Assembly (NCBI RefSeq): GCF_030812855.1
Contig: NZ_JAUSTK010000018.1
Span: 1-64,000 of the forward strand
Direction: 5' to 3'
DNA from: Paenibacillus wynnii
GTDB lineage: Bacteria > Bacillota > Bacilli > Paenibacillales > Paenibacillaceae
Length of the DNA: 64,000 bases
Positions 53,196 through 62,751 of the stretch are shown here, one piece after another. The notes beneath the pieces were generated by a model. That model ran no database searches, had not been told where the DNA came from, and worked only from the letters and a program-made list of their open reading frames with translations. A program made the position numbers and the translations under genes. The stretch's first letter is position 1; each line of letters opens with the position of its first letter.

Positions 53196-54737
53196 ATGCG
53201 GAAAATATATGTTTTCGATACGACGCTTCGTGACGGAGAGCAGTCGCCGGGTGTGAATTTGAATACGCGTGAGAAAGTAGAGATTGCCTACCAGTTGGAG
53301 AAACTGGGGATTGACCGCATGGAGGCAGGATTTCCTGCAGCCTCACCAGGTGATCTGGCTGCTGTAAATGCAGTGGCGAGAGCCGTCAAGAACGTAACAG
53401 TCATTGGTCTCTCCCGTTCACGCGAGAGTGACATTGATGCTGTTAAAGAGGCTCTGCAGGGAGCTCAAGACCCTTGCATTCATATTTTTCTGGCCACCTC
53501 GCCCATTCATCGCTTGCACAAGCTGCGTATGAGTAAGGCTGAGGTGCTGGAAACGGCCCAATCAGCCATACGCTATGCCAAAAAGCATTTTTCCAAGCTT
53601 GAGTTTTCTTTGGAAGATGCGGGTCGTACGGAACTTGATTTTATGGCTGAGGTGGTTGGGATGGCGATTCGTGAAGGTGCGAATGTGGTCAATATCCCGG
53701 ATACTGTAGGCTATTTGAATCCTTCAGAATACGGAGCGATCTTCAAATACCTTAAGGAAAATGTGCCTGATATTGAACGAGTCCAGCTTAGTGCCCACTG
53801 TCATAATGATCTAGGGATGGCAACGGCTAACACGCTCGCTGCGATTCAGAACGGAGCGGATCAGATCGAAGGAACCATCAACGGAATCGGTGAAAGAGCT
53901 GGTAACACAGCCATTGAAGAGATAGCTATGGCTCTGGAAACACGCAGCGAATTTTTTGGTGCGAAGACCTCCCTGATGCTCTCGGAAATTTCCCGTACCA
54001 GCCGTCTCGTTAGTAAGTTGACGGGTATGGTAGTTCCAGGGAACAAGGCAATCGTTGGTGCCAATGCATTTGCCCATGAATCCGGTATCCATCAGGATGG
54101 GATGTTGAAGGAGAAAACAACCTACGAAATCATGACGCCGGAAACAATTGGACTTAAGGAGAGCAAGCTGGTTCTAGGCAAACATTCGGGCCGCCATGCT
54201 TTTAGGGATAAGCTGAACGATCTGGGATATGATCTTCCGGAAGCGGAGCTGAATACAACCTTTGCCAAGTTCAAGGATTTGGCGGATAAGAAGAAAGAGG
54301 TATCTGATGAGGATATCCTTGCGTTAATTGAAGAGAAATTGATTGATACACCGGAAATTTTTAGTCTTAAGACGATTTACGTCACTTACGGCAATGAAGC
54401 TACTCCTAATGCAAAGGTTATTATTAGCGGTCCCGATGAACAGCTTATCACTGCTGTAGCAGAGGGTAACGGATCTGTTGATGCTATATATAATGCTATT
54501 GATAGGGCAACAGGAGAGGAAGTTACCCTGGGTGACTATTCCATCAAATCCGTAAGCCGAGGCAAAGACGCACAGGGTGAAGTTCATGTTGTTCTCACGC
54601 AGGGTGATGTAGCCGCGCAGGGCCGAGGTTTAAGCACAGATATTCTCGAAGCGAGTGCCAGAGCCTATCTTAATGCACTTAATAAACTTTTGGAAAAACG
54701 GCGGACGTTCACGAAGCGTGATCATGCCAGTTTATAA
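53196..54737 (+). CDS. leuA: 2-isopropylmalate synthase
   Basis: 513 residues from the ATG at 53196 (GGGGGGTG upstream). The DRE-TIM barrel begins FDTTLRDGEQSPGVNLN; metal-site HxH is SAHCHNDLGMATANTLAA, and NGIGERAGNTAIEE follows. The C-terminal LeuA dimer domain (about 390-505) gives leucine feedback. It performs the first committed step of leucine synthesis. It closes the operon; leuB lies 5.3 kb downstream and leuCD are absent from the window. Confidence 0.95.
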   Translation: MRKIYVFDTTLRDGEQSPGVNLNTREKVEIAYQLEKLGIDRMEAGFPAASPGDLAAVNAVARAVKNVTVIGLSRSRESDIDAVKEALQGAQDPCIHIFLATSPIHRLHKLRMSKAEVLETAQSAIRYAKKHFSKLEFSLEDAGRTELDFMAEVVGMAIREGANVVNIPDTVGYLNPSEYGAIFKYLKENVPDIERVQLSAHCHNDLGMATANTLAAIQNGADQIEGTINGIGERAGNTAIEEIAMALETRSEFFGAKTSLMLSEISRTSRLVSKLTGMVVPGNKAIVGANAFAHESGIHQDGMLKEKTTYEIMTPETIGLKESKLVLGKHSGRHAFRDKLNDLGYDLPEAELNTTFAKFKDLADKKKEVSDEDILALIEEKLIDTPEIFSLKTIYVTYGNEATPNAKVIISGPDEQLITAVAEGNGSVDAIYNAIDRATGEEVTLGDYSIKSVSRGKDAQGEVHVVLTQGDVAAQGRGLSTDILEASARAYLNALNKLLEKRRTFTKRDHASL

Positions 54738-54760
54738 CCTTTCTTAATTCGACAAAATTA

Positions 54761-54802
54761 AAACCGTTCCACAGTGAATTTTGCTGAGGAACGGTTTTTT
54801 TG
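54761..54802 (+). terminator. Terminator of the ilv-leuA operon
   Basis: AAACCGTTCC and GGAACGGTTT form a perfect stem around an 18-nt loop, followed by seven T. Confidence 0.9.
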
Positions 54803-54915
54803 ATCAGATAATGGTTATATTTTTTTTATCATTTTTTGTTGTAGGATATAAATAATAGGCCTAGAGCCTTAATATTTATAATAATTTGCAATTAGTTGCA
54901 GGGATATCAGAATGA

Positions 54916-55497
54916 GTGTCGTCTAACTTAAAGAAGCTGGAGGAGGGGAGAAAACTGGAAGAGGCGGAGTGGATTTCTGCCGTGCTTAATGGTCAACATG
55001 AAGCCTTTGGGCATTTGGTGACACGTTATCAGGGCTTGGTTTATAGAGTATGCTTAAAGATTACAGGAGAAGCCGAGTCAGCCAAAGACATGGCCCAGGA
55101 GGTTTTTATAAAAGCCTATAAAGCACTCCCCTCCTTCAGGGGGCAATCTTCCTTCTCTACCTGGCTATATAGGATCGCTTATCGTACCTGTCTGGACTGG
55201 AAACGGGCCAATGACAGGGAATGGCGTCACCGAAGTACGGCCACTTATACCGAGAATGATTGGATTACGTCGCAAACCCCAGAGCATGCAGCCCTTCGTA
55301 AAGAAGCGTCGGCTGAACTGGATGAGAATCTTAACAGTCTTGCGGAACCGTACCGGTCGGTCGTACAGCTGTATTATTTTCAGCGTCATTCCTATCAGGA
55401 AATTGCAGAGCAAAAAGGTGTTTCTGTCAAAACTGTGGAGTCACAGTTATATCGTGCCAGACAAATGATGCGTAAGAGTGGGGAGGAATGGCGATGA
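54916..55497 (+). CDS. ECF-type RNA polymerase sigma factor
   Basis: 193 residues. Region 2 is at about 25-95 (FGHLVTRYQGLVYRVCLKIT, AQEVFIKAYKALPSFRGQ, FSTWLYRIAYRTCLDWKR) and region 4 at about 130-185 (YRSVVQLYYFQRHSYQEIAE, VKTVESQLYRARQMM). This is the SigW/RpoE layout. The start is probably GTG at 54916; an ATG four bases earlier opens a four-codon frame only (stop TAA at 54924). The next gene, which overlaps its stop, encodes a matching ZAS anti-sigma factor. No typical ECF promoter was recognised upstream. Confidence 0.9.
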   Translation: MSSNLKKLEEGRKLEEAEWISAVLNGQHEAFGHLVTRYQGLVYRVCLKITGEAESAKDMAQEVFIKAYKALPSFRGQSSFSTWLYRIAYRTCLDWKRANDREWRHRSTATYTENDWITSQTPEHAALRKEASAELDENLNSLAEPYRSVVQLYYFQRHSYQEIAEQKGVSVKTVESQLYRARQMMRKSGEEWR

Positions 55498-55958
55498 ATT
55501 GTGAACAGATCAAAGAATGGATGCCTCATTATCTGGATGGCTTGTTGTCCCTCGAGAGAGAACGAAGCATTCGTCTTCATATAGATACCTGTCCTGCTTG
55601 CGTACAAAGTCTGGAGGTAGCTCGTGATATGGCTGCACTCTGGAGAGAGATGGAGGGGAACATGGGGTTGCAGGTAGACCTGGATATCCCTGATCTAACA
55701 GGTGCGGTTATGGCTAAGATTGAACTTATCGAAGCCGAGCGCATTCAGCGGGTTCCTGTTCCAACTACTTCAAGACGTCGTTATACACCACGGACCTCGT
55801 GGATGCATTATAGCGTGGCTGCATGTCTGACCTTTTTATTATTTCAGTTCGGTGTGTTTGAGGGGTTGGCCTATCAGATTACCGAAATTAATGGTCACAT
55901 GTCGAACTCCGTTACCGCTTTGTTCGGTCCACAGGCCAATCCACCCATAAATAAATAA
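55494..55958 (+). CDS. Anti-sigma factor with zinc-binding (zf-HC2/ZAS) domain
   Basis: 154 residues from the ATG at 55494, which overlaps the sigma stop (ATGA) and follows GGGAGGA by six bases. The N-terminal ZAS domain shows Cys3 (MNCEQIKEWMPHYLDG) and H-x3-C-x2-C (HIDTCPAC). One membrane helix is predicted at about 103-120 (WMHYSVAACLTFLLFQFGVF), leaving a short outer tail. It should hold the ECF sigma factor inactive at the membrane until an envelope signal releases it. Confidence 0.87.
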   Translation: MNCEQIKEWMPHYLDGLLSLERERSIRLHIDTCPACVQSLEVARDMAALWREMEGNMGLQVDLDIPDLTGAVMAKIELIEAERIQRVPVPTTSRRRYTPRTSWMHYSVAACLTFLLFQFGVFEGLAYQITEINGHMSNSVTALFGPQANPPINK

Positions 55959-55983
55959 TTAGATATTATTAGGAGGGTATTTC

Positions 55984-56481
55984 ATGATTAAGAAGAAGCG
56001 CTGGCTTACATTTATGCTGGCTATGGTACCGGGACTCGGCCATATGTATCTGGGATTCAAGAAATTAGGCCTGCAGTTTATGATCGGAGCTTTCGTCTGT
56101 ATTATCTTTATCCCGTCAATGCCGACAGTCTTTCCATTCGCTTTAGCTGCTTTATGGTTCTATCAATTATTTGATGCTTTGCAAAAGGCCACCTGGATGA
56201 AAATATCAATAGCAGAGCATGAGCGGCTGATGTTCCATCCCGATAGCTTTGGCGCTCCCTGGACATTCGATATGCATTCGCTCCCGGGTTTCCCCCAGGA
56301 TGATGTCGACCCAGCCTGGGTAGGTGGTGCTTGTGTAGTTGCCGGAGTGTTGCTTCTGATCATTACAGCATTTCCGACATTATGGAGCATTCTTACTGAA
56401 ATTAATATCGGCACCATTCTGTTGTCAGTCGGACTTATCGGCTACGGTCTGCGGATGCTGAAAAACAATACAAGGGCTTAA
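55984..56481 (+). CDS. Membrane protein, TM2-like, in the ECF sigma operon
   Basis: 165 residues with about five predicted membrane helices. The N-terminus (LTFMLAMVPGLGHMYLGFKKLGL, in parts) has the G-x-x-Y-x-G spacing of TM2-type or multi-TM small membrane proteins. Function is unknown. AGGAGGG precedes the ATG and it lies 25 bases after the anti-sigma gene, so it is probably a member or target of the stress unit. Confidence 0.75.
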   Translation: MIKKKRWLTFMLAMVPGLGHMYLGFKKLGLQFMIGAFVCIIFIPSMPTVFPFALAALWFYQLFDALQKATWMKISIAEHERLMFHPDSFGAPWTFDMHSLPGFPQDDVDPAWVGGACVVAGVLLLIITAFPTLWSILTEINIGTILLSVGLIGYGLRMLKNNTRA

Positions 56482-56497
56482 GGGAGTTGGAAGTAAC

Positions 56498-57589
56498 ATG
56501 GGGAGATGGAAAATCGGCAGTTTAACAGCAGCTATAGGTTGTATTGCTTTGGGAGTTATTATTGGACTTGTTCAGTATGGTGAGCTAACCTATGCAGCGC
56601 TTGGCTATTTATGGCCGGTATTGCTTATAGCCTTAGGTCTGGAAATGCTGGGCCGTCTTATGATTCGTTCAGAAGTCAAAAGCCGTGTAAGCGGCTGGGC
56701 TATCCTTCTTATCATTCTGTTAATAGGAGCAAGTGCAGGACAATCGGCATTGTCTGGGGGTTCGTTTAATACTCTGTTTGGCAATATGAAGCTCACTCCG
56801 CTTAATGGGGCCATAGAGGTGAAATCCGAAATCAAGGCAGTAAAGATATCTATTCCTAATGGTAAGGTGAAAATAAATGGTGTAACGGGGAGTTTATTGG
56901 ATTATGAAGGAAGTCTGCTCGTTCCAGGAGATTCTGAGAGTGAAGCATTAAGTGCGCTTGAGAAGAAGTGGCTAGTAACGACAGAAGGAGATACTTTGGT
57001 GTTGAAACTGGACGAAAAGACGGAATGGTTCAATCTCATTCAATTTGGCTTCAATTCTAAAAATCCTTATCTGAACGTTAATATTCCTCAGAATCTGGCC
57101 GTGGAAATTGACACAAGCGACGGCTCAATCGAAGCTATGGAGCTTGAGTCGGGCTTAATCGCAGAAACGTCAAATGGAACTATGGATCTTCATGATATAG
57201 TGGGTGATGTTCAAGCACATTCCAGCAACGGTTCTCTGACTGCCAAAAATATACAAGGTAAAGTTGAACTGGTCAGCTCCAACGGAGCAATCTCGCTAGA
57301 TCATATCGAAGGTTCGCTTACTGCAAAGAGCAGCAATGGCAAAATAATGATTAATTCAGATATAACCGGCGACTGGAAATGCACTTCAAGCAATGGAAAG
57401 ATCCAGCTGGATTTGCCTTCAGGCGTAAATGCAACGATTACTGGGGATACAAGCAATGGATCACTAAAAGGCAATGTGCCTTGGGATCGTGACGGGGATA
57501 ATCATGGAACAGCTGCCCTGGGTGACGGATCTCATAAGGTTGACTTATCTACCAGCAACGGTAGTGTGACAGTGGATGTAATGGAATAA
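56498..57589 (+). CDS. DUF4097-type beta-strand repeat membrane protein (LiaF/LiaG-like)
   Basis: 363 residues. Three short membrane helices at the N-terminus (about 8-28, 32-50, 62-82; YLWPVLLIALGLEMLGR is the LiaI/LiaF-type segment) precede a soluble beta-helix-like part. From about residue 195 it repeats short units ending in S-N-G (ETSNGTM, HSSNGSL, VSSNGAI, KSSNGKI, TSSNGKI, DTSNGSL, STSNGSV), as in DUF4097 proteins. Such proteins occur with envelope-stress systems. GGGAGTTGG lies before the ATG. Fourth and last gene of the ECF unit. Confidence 0.82.
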   Translation: MGRWKIGSLTAAIGCIALGVIIGLVQYGELTYAALGYLWPVLLIALGLEMLGRLMIRSEVKSRVSGWAILLIILLIGASAGQSALSGGSFNTLFGNMKLTPLNGAIEVKSEIKAVKISIPNGKVKINGVTGSLLDYEGSLLVPGDSESEALSALEKKWLVTTEGDTLVLKLDEKTEWFNLIQFGFNSKNPYLNVNIPQNLAVEIDTSDGSIEAMELESGLIAETSNGTMDLHDIVGDVQAHSSNGSLTAKNIQGKVELVSSNGAISLDHIEGSLTAKSSNGKIMINSDITGDWKCTSSNGKIQLDLPSGVNATITGDTSNGSLKGNVPWDRDGDNHGTAALGDGSHKVDLSTSNGSVTVDVME

Positions 57590-57596
57590 CTAAAAG

Positions 57597-57641
57597 AAAA
57601 GGGATATCCCAGGCCATTAAAAGGCACTAGGATATCCCTTT
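57597..57641. terminator. Bidirectional terminator
   Basis: AAAAGGGATATCC and GGATATCCCTTT pair, with an inner AGGCC/AGGC stretch. It lies between the DUF4097 gene (+) and the aldo-keto reductase gene (-). Confidence 0.8.
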
Positions 57642-57660
57642 GATTATTATAGTGGCGATC

Positions 57661-58641
57661 TTACCAGGCGTAAGCTTTAGGAGCTTCTCCTCCGGGGCCT
57701 GGGAAAATCTCATCCAGGCGAGCCATAACGGACTCGTCTAATACAACCTCAAGACTGCGCAATGCGCTTTCGAATTGCTCTAGTGTACGTGGGCCGATAA
57801 TAGGTGCCGTAACGGCAGGATTCGCCAGGAGCCATGCTAAGGCAATATTATCTTGTGGCTCACCAAGCTCCAGACTTAATGCTGCGAAGGCTTCAAGCTG
57901 GCTCTTATGCTGCTCCACACGCTCTGCATTGCCTCCGCTGCGGCTGCCTTCAATTTTCATGAGTGCGTTACGGCCAAGAAGGCCCCCGTCCAATGGACTC
58001 CATGGAATTATGCCAAGTCCAAGGCTTAGGGATGCAGGAAGCACCTCAAGCTCCGGAAGACGGCAGGTCAAGCTGTACTTATGCTGTTCTGATACGAGGC
58101 CTAAGAAGCCGCGGGCTTTCGCTTCTTGCTGTGCTACTGCTATATCCCAGCCGGCAAAATTGCTTGAACCGACATAACCGATCTTTCCTTGACTTACCGC
58201 AAGCTCAAATGCACTCCACAGCTCGTCCCATGATACACTGCGGTCTACATGGTGCATCTGATACAACTCAATATGATCAGTCTGAAGGCGCTGGAGTGAA
58301 GCCTCCAAGTGACGCCGGATAATATAGGAAGAAAGTCCGCTTTCATCATTCGGGCCATCAAGCTTATCGCTCATTGCTCCATATACTTTTGTAGCTAGTA
58401 CAACCTTTTCACGGCGTCCGCCACCTTGTTTGAACCAACGCCCGATGATGCTTTCCGTAAGGCCGGAATTCTCACCCCATCCGTAAATGTTAGCGGTATC
58501 AAAAAAGTTAACTCCGGCATCCAGAGCAGCATCCATGATACGGAAGGCTTCTTTCTCATCTGTTTGTGGACCAAAATTCATCGTTCCCAGACAAAGGCGG
58601 CTAACCTTCATGCCTGATTTACCAAGCTTAGCGTACTGCAC
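57661..58641 (-). CDS. Aldo/keto reductase
   Basis: 326 residues, AKR TIM-barrel: LGTMNFGPQTDEKEA, then GVNFFDTANIYGWGENSG with the catalytic Asp and Tyr, VVLATKVYG with Lys, and YQMHHVDRSVSWDELW with His. KIGYVGSSNFAGWDI and the NADPH-binding end (APIIGPRTLEQFESAL) follow. It reduces aldehydes or ketones with NADPH; the physiological substrate is unknown. AAGGAGTG-type SD lies before the ATG at 58641. Lone gene. Confidence 0.9.
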   Translation of the reverse strand: MQYAKLGKSGMKVSRLCLGTMNFGPQTDEKEAFRIMDAALDAGVNFFDTANIYGWGENSGLTESIIGRWFKQGGGRREKVVLATKVYGAMSDKLDGPNDESGLSSYIIRRHLEASLQRLQTDHIELYQMHHVDRSVSWDELWSAFELAVSQGKIGYVGSSNFAGWDIAVAQQEAKARGFLGLVSEQHKYSLTCRLPELEVLPASLSLGLGIIPWSPLDGGLLGRNALMKIEGSRSGGNAERVEQHKSQLEAFAALSLELGEPQDNIALAWLLANPAVTAPIIGPRTLEQFESALRSLEVVLDESVMARLDEIFPGPGGEAPKAYAW

Positions 58642-58738
58642 TTCGCAATCACTCCTTCAATGAATTTGAAATAACCTATAATTAACCAACTACCTACTAA
58701 TTGTAAACAACTTAAGAAATAAGAGCAAATGGAGCCAG

Positions 58739-59803
58739 CTACAGCTGTTGGCTTTTAAGGAAGGAGCTCTTCCCGTTATCGGTAGAGATTAAGAAGGTGG
58801 CCTTATTGAGCTTTGATGAATAGTGAATAAATTGCTGACTGTTGGCCTCGGGATTTTTTTGCATAGGGAAATATCCAGTTCCATTGGAATCGAAGAGAGT
58901 CCAGGAACCCGTAATTAGATCTGTGAAGAAGAAAGTATTGTCGTTTTGGACAATGCAGTCCCATGCGAAAAAAATGGAGTCATTGGAAAAGGTATACGTT
59001 TTTAAAGTGATTGGTTTGCCTGTCTTCAAGTCATAAATCCCGAAAATCTGATGCTCCTTCTTAGGACCAATGGATGGGCGTAATTCTCCATAGCTTGTTG
59101 TAATGATGAGTTGATTTTTTCTGACCAAGAATTCGCTTCTGACATTCCACTCGGATGCAATGGTGTATTTCTTGCCAGAATAAATATCAAAAACTTGATA
59201 AAAGATTTGTTCCTGCATAAAGGCCCCTCCGTCTTGTTCAACAATGAGGTAGGGAGATTGAAAGGCTAGCTTTCTCAAAATAACGTTCTCGTAGCTCGAA
59301 TTGGGTTCCATTGCTGTCTTTAGTTCTTTAAAAGGTTTGTTCCAAGGAGATTTAAATAGTTGAGTATTCTTGTCTTGTTGAATAAGTATCATTTCGCTGT
59401 TATGCTCTTCTGGAGCGACCCAGTAAGCCAAGTAGGGATTCATGCCTGTCTTCATAGAAGCATACACCGTTTGCGTCAAAATATTACCCGAAGCATCCAG
59501 CGTAAGTTTTTTTAGATGCTGCTTCTCTTTGGTCAGAACAATAATTTTCGTTGGATACTGAAGTATTTTCACATCATACAGGGTTGTAAAGGTCTTCTTC
59601 CAGCTGAGGGCTTCACTACTTAGGTTGATCGCGGAAATAGTTGCGTTTCCTTTATTGATCAACAGAGAAGTTTCATCGTTTAGGGAAATAGTCGTTGCAT
59701 CGTTCGGACGAAGACCGGGTAAAGTCGAAGCTTCAGCGAATGCGGGAGAAGCTATTGCCAGAAGAAGTGACAGTAAAGCCAGAATCTTTTTTAACAAAAT
59801 CAT
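58739..59803 (-). CDS. Secreted protein, probable beta-propeller-like, unknown function
   Basis: 354 residues. A clear signal peptide ends in AFAEA (about 1-24). The rest is rich in predicted beta strands with repeating hydrophobic-Lys-Trp blades (ISAINLSSEALSWKKTFTTL, ISPIG absent), as in PQQ-like or WD-like propellers, but no defined repeat motif was found. I do not recognise the family. AAGGAAGG-type SD precedes the ATG at 59803. It is divergent from leuB, with about 210 bases between. Confidence 0.7.
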   Translation of the reverse strand: MILLKKILALLSLLLAIASPAFAEASTLPGLRPNDATTISLNDETSLLINKGNATISAINLSSEALSWKKTFTTLYDVKILQYPTKIIVLTKEKQHLKKLTLDASGNILTQTVYASMKTGMNPYLAYWVAPEEHNSEMILIQQDKNTQLFKSPWNKPFKELKTAMEPNSSYENVILRKLAFQSPYLIVEQDGGAFMQEQIFYQVFDIYSGKKYTIASEWNVRSEFLVRKNQLIITTSYGELRPSIGPKKEHQIFGIYDLKTGKPITLKTYTFSNDSIFFAWDCIVQNDNTFFFTDLITGSWTLFDSNGTGYFPMQKNPEANSQQFIHYSSKLNKATFLISTDNGKSSFLKSQQL

Positions 59804-60015
59804 CGACCTTCCTTCTTAATTTGGGAATTATAACCATCCATTAATTCTACAAACTTGTCAAGAAATATACAATGAAGAGTTTCGTCCCTCATCTTATAGG
59901 CTCCACCTATCAATCCAATAGAATCTATATCTTTGTCCTTTTGCCTCGGGTATGTTACAACAATATACAGAAGAACTATGTCTGCAGACAGCAGAACACT
60001 AGAGGAGTGACTGGA

Positions 60016-61098
60016 ATGAGCAACGTGAAAAAAATCGCAGTAATCGCCGGGGACGGTATCGGACCTGAAGTTGTAGCTGAAACGGAAAAAGTATTGAGAG
60101 TGACCGAAGAGGTATTCGGCTACAAATTCGAGACAGAACATGCTCTATTTGGAGGTATTGCAATTGATCAGAGAGGCACACCGCTGCCGGAAGATACGCT
60201 GGAAATTTGCCGCAGTGCAGATGCAGTGCTTCTGGGGGCAGTAGGTGGACCCCAATGGGACAACAATCCGAAGGAACTTCGCCCGGAGACAGGACTACTG
60301 GGCATTCGTAAAGCGTTGGGCTTATTCTCTAATCTTCGTCCTGCTGTTGTCTTTGATTGCTTGAAGGATGCTTCCACATTGAAGCCTGAAGTACTTGAAG
60401 GCACGGATCTTATGGTTGTGCGTGAACTGACCGGCGGTATCTATTTCGGTGAGAAGCTGCGCCGTCAAGGAGAGTTTGGTGAAGAAGCCGTAGATACTTG
60501 CGTATATAATGTTGTAGAAATCGAACGTATTGTACGTCAGGCTTTCGAGATTGCCCAGAAACGCCGCAAGAAGCTGGCTTCTGTCGACAAAGCAAACGTA
60601 CTGGAGACCTCACGTCTATGGCGTGAGGTAGTAAACAAGCTTGCTCCGGAATATCCGGATGTAGAGTTGGAGCACGTACTGGTTGATAATTGCGCCATGC
60701 AGCTTCTTCGCCGTCCATCCAGCTTTGACGTAATTGTCACTGAGAATATGTTCGGAGATATTCTAAGTGATGAAGCAGCGATGCTTACCGGTTCTATTGG
60801 TATGCTTGCCTCTGCTTCAATGGGTGAAGGCAGCTACGGGTTGTACGAGCCTGTACACGGTTCAGCACCTGACATTGCAGGACAAGGACTGGCTAACCCG
60901 ATTGCAACCATTCTGTCCCTTGCGTTAATGTTCCGATTGACCTTCGGGTATGAGGATGCGGCAGCAGCGATTGAAGCAGCTGTAGCAGAAGTTCTCGATG
61001 CAGGACACCGCACAAGCGATATTGCCGTAGATAAGAGTAAGGCGATCAGCACAACAGAAATGGGTAATTTAATCGCTGCCGCTATCCGTAAAGCGTAA
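60016..61098 (+). CDS. leuB: 3-isopropylmalate dehydrogenase
   Basis: 360 residues from the ATG at 60016 (GAGGAG upstream). Isocitrate/isopropylmalate dehydrogenase fold: [20 protein letters not shown] at the start, [17 protein letters not shown] with the substrate Arg and Tyr, [17 protein letters not shown], and the C-terminal [20 protein letters not shown]. It oxidises and decarboxylates 3-isopropylmalate with NAD+. It is separated from leuA by a stress operon and two other genes. No T-box or other leucine leader was seen in the 210 bases upstream. Confidence 0.95.
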   Translation: MSNVKKIAVIAGDGIGPEVVAETEKVLRVTEEVFGYKFETEHALFGGIAIDQRGTPLPEDTLEICRSADAVLLGAVGGPQWDNNPKELRPETGLLGIRKALGLFSNLRPAVVFDCLKDASTLKPEVLEGTDLMVVRELTGGIYFGEKLRRQGEFGEEAVDTCVYNVVEIERIVRQAFEIAQKRRKKLASVDKANVLETSRLWREVVNKLAPEYPDVELEHVLVDNCAMQLLRRPSSFDVIVTENMFGDILSDEAAMLTGSIGMLASASMGEGSYGLYEPVHGSAPDIAGQGLANPIATILSLALMFRLTFGYEDAAAAIEAAVAEVLDAGHRTSDIAVDKSKAISTTEMGNLIAAAIRKA

Positions 61099-61121
61099 AA
61101 CTGTCACATAAAATTGCTTAT

Positions 61122-61136
61122 TTATAATTATTATAA
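61122..61136. promoter_or_regulatory. PerR box upstream of the peroxiredoxin gene
   Basis: TTATAATTATTATAA matches the 15-bp Per-box consensus TTATAATNATTATAA at every position. TTGACT at 61156-61161 with TACCAT at 61179 may be the promoter just downstream. PerR would repress the peroxiredoxin gene until peroxide oxidises it. Confidence 0.85.
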
Positions 61137-61309
61137 AAAAGTAATCAATGTAATCTTGACTTTGATTTTGTACGATGATACCATTTGAGGTGTAGTAGAA
61201 AGGGTAGTAACCCACTCATCATATCAAGAAAAGCATAGATAACGTCAGTCCTCTAACGGACTGATCAAGTCAGCTGTTTTTCTTACATAATCAAAGGAGG
61301 ATGTAAGCA

Positions 61310-61849
61310 ATGGCAGAACGTTTGGTAGGTAGACCGGCTCCCGATTTTACAATGGAAACAGTATCTGGGGACGGCAAAGATTTTGGTAAAGTAAGCTTGT
61401 CCGACTATCGCGGCAAATGGCTTGTATTCTTCTTCTATCCACTTGATTTCACATTTGTATGCCCGACAGAAATCACAGCTCTTAGTGATGCTGCGGATCA
61501 ATTCTCGGCACTCGATACAGAAATTCTTGGTGTTAGTGTGGATTCCATCCACAGTCATAAAGCGTGGATCAGCACACCTAAAGACTCTAACGGTCTGGGT
61601 CAGTTGAGCTTCCCGCTTGCGTCCGATATCACTAAGAATGTGGCCAAGGATTATGGTGTATTGATTGAAGAAGAAGGCATTGCCCTTCGTGGTCTGTTCA
61701 TCATCGACCCTGATGGCGAGTTGAAATATCAAGTCGTGAATCATAACGATGTAGGCCGCAGCGTAGAAGAGACACTACGTGTTCTTCAAGCACTGCAATC
61801 GGGCGGTTTATGTGCAATGAACTGGAAACCGGGCGATAAGAATCTGTAA
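61310..61849 (+). CDS. Typical 2-Cys peroxiredoxin
   Basis: 179 residues of the AhpC/Prx type. Peroxidatic Cys51 is in DFTFVCPTEITAL, resolving Cys168 is in GGLCAMNWKPG. Thioredoxin-fold core motifs GKWLVFFFYPLDFTFVCP and GLFIIDPDGELKYQ are present. It reduces peroxides, likely with thioredoxin; no ahpF is adjacent, which speaks for a Prx with thioredoxin rather than the AhpCF pair. AAAGGAGG precedes the ATG. The 170-nt leader contains a GTCAGTCC/GGACTGAT hairpin. Confidence 0.93.
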   Translation: MAERLVGRPAPDFTMETVSGDGKDFGKVSLSDYRGKWLVFFFYPLDFTFVCPTEITALSDAADQFSALDTEILGVSVDSIHSHKAWISTPKDSNGLGQLSFPLASDITKNVAKDYGVLIEEEGIALRGLFIIDPDGELKYQVVNHNDVGRSVEETLRVLQALQSGGLCAMNWKPGDKNL

Positions 61850-61885
61850 GGTCCCTTTCTAGGCGATCCTTGAGAAATGATTAGT

Positions 61886-61928
61886 AACCTCCTTTACCGG
61901 ATTTGAATTCGGTATAAGGGGGTTTTTT
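61886..61928 (+). terminator. Terminator after the peroxiredoxin gene
   Basis: AACCTCCTTTACCG and CGGTATAAGGGGGTT pair, followed by six T. Confidence 0.8.
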
Positions 61929-62062
61929 GCTCCAAAATATCTAAGATGTGCCACTGGTTTGAAAACGGGCGCAGAGGTTAAACAGGGAAGAGGAATCTCC
62001 ATCGGCATAATGTAATACAATAATACGAAACCATTGAAATTAACCTGGGAGGGTGAGCAATC

Positions 62063-62470
62063 ATGAGCTTTTGCTGTGGCGCGAGTATGGTAGGAACAAA
62101 GGGAACACTTAAACATTATCGTACGCAAGTTCATAATGTTCCCCTGCTGTTTTGTCCGGTATGTCACCGGGTGGAGGTTCATTACAAGGTCGAGAATGAA
62201 TATGAGATTTTGGCGGAATATGCTCATGGGGATGGCGTGACTGATGTAGATTTTCAGGACTATGTCATGGAAGATGAAGAGTCTATTTTTGAAAATGTTA
62301 TCAATATGGAAACCGAAGACCCATTAGCTATTGTTAGAAGCCAGATCGATATGTCGTTGGATTTGTTGGCTGTAGCCAAGCAAATTGGGGATACAAAGTG
62401 GGAGCGGGAGCTTAAAAAACGTCTGGCAGTAATGAGTCAGCGGCGGCATCGTCTACAGCAAAAAGCCTAA
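62063..62470 (+). CDS. Hypothetical protein with N-terminal CxxC motifs
   Basis: 135 residues. FCCG near the start and FCPVC at about 31-35 suggest a small zinc ribbon. The middle is acidic (VMEDEESIFENVINMETEDP) and the C-terminus is a basic helix (KKRLAVMSQRRHRLQQK). I do not recognise the family. GGGAGGGTG precedes the ATG. It lies alone between two terminators. Confidence 0.7.
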   Translation: MSFCCGASMVGTKGTLKHYRTQVHNVPLLFCPVCHRVEVHYKVENEYEILAEYAHGDGVTDVDFQDYVMEDEESIFENVINMETEDPLAIVRSQIDMSLDLLAVAKQIGDTKWERELKKRLAVMSQRRHRLQQKA

Positions 62471-62496
62471 ATAAATCCATAGTCCTAATTTTCCAA

Positions 62497-62530
62497 GAAG
62501 CCTCCCGAAATAATGATGGAGGCTTTTTTC
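62497..62530 (+). terminator. Terminator after the Cys-motif gene
   Basis: AAGCCTCC and GGAGGCTT pair around a 15-nt loop, followed by six T. Confidence 0.85.
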
Positions 62531-62751
62531 TTATGTCTTTAGAATCATTTCTATGAAATATATAGGATTCGACAGTATCTCTGATTGCGTTGTTCACCTC
62601 TCTTGGATATGATTGGAATATAGTTGATAAGGTTGGATATTTTACAACAAAAACCGAATGTTCTGACGGCTTCGTCATATACTCACATACATAGTAATTT
62701 GATGTCGTAGAGCGGCTTCGTCAATTGCAGTAGAAGGGGGAACTTCGTGTC

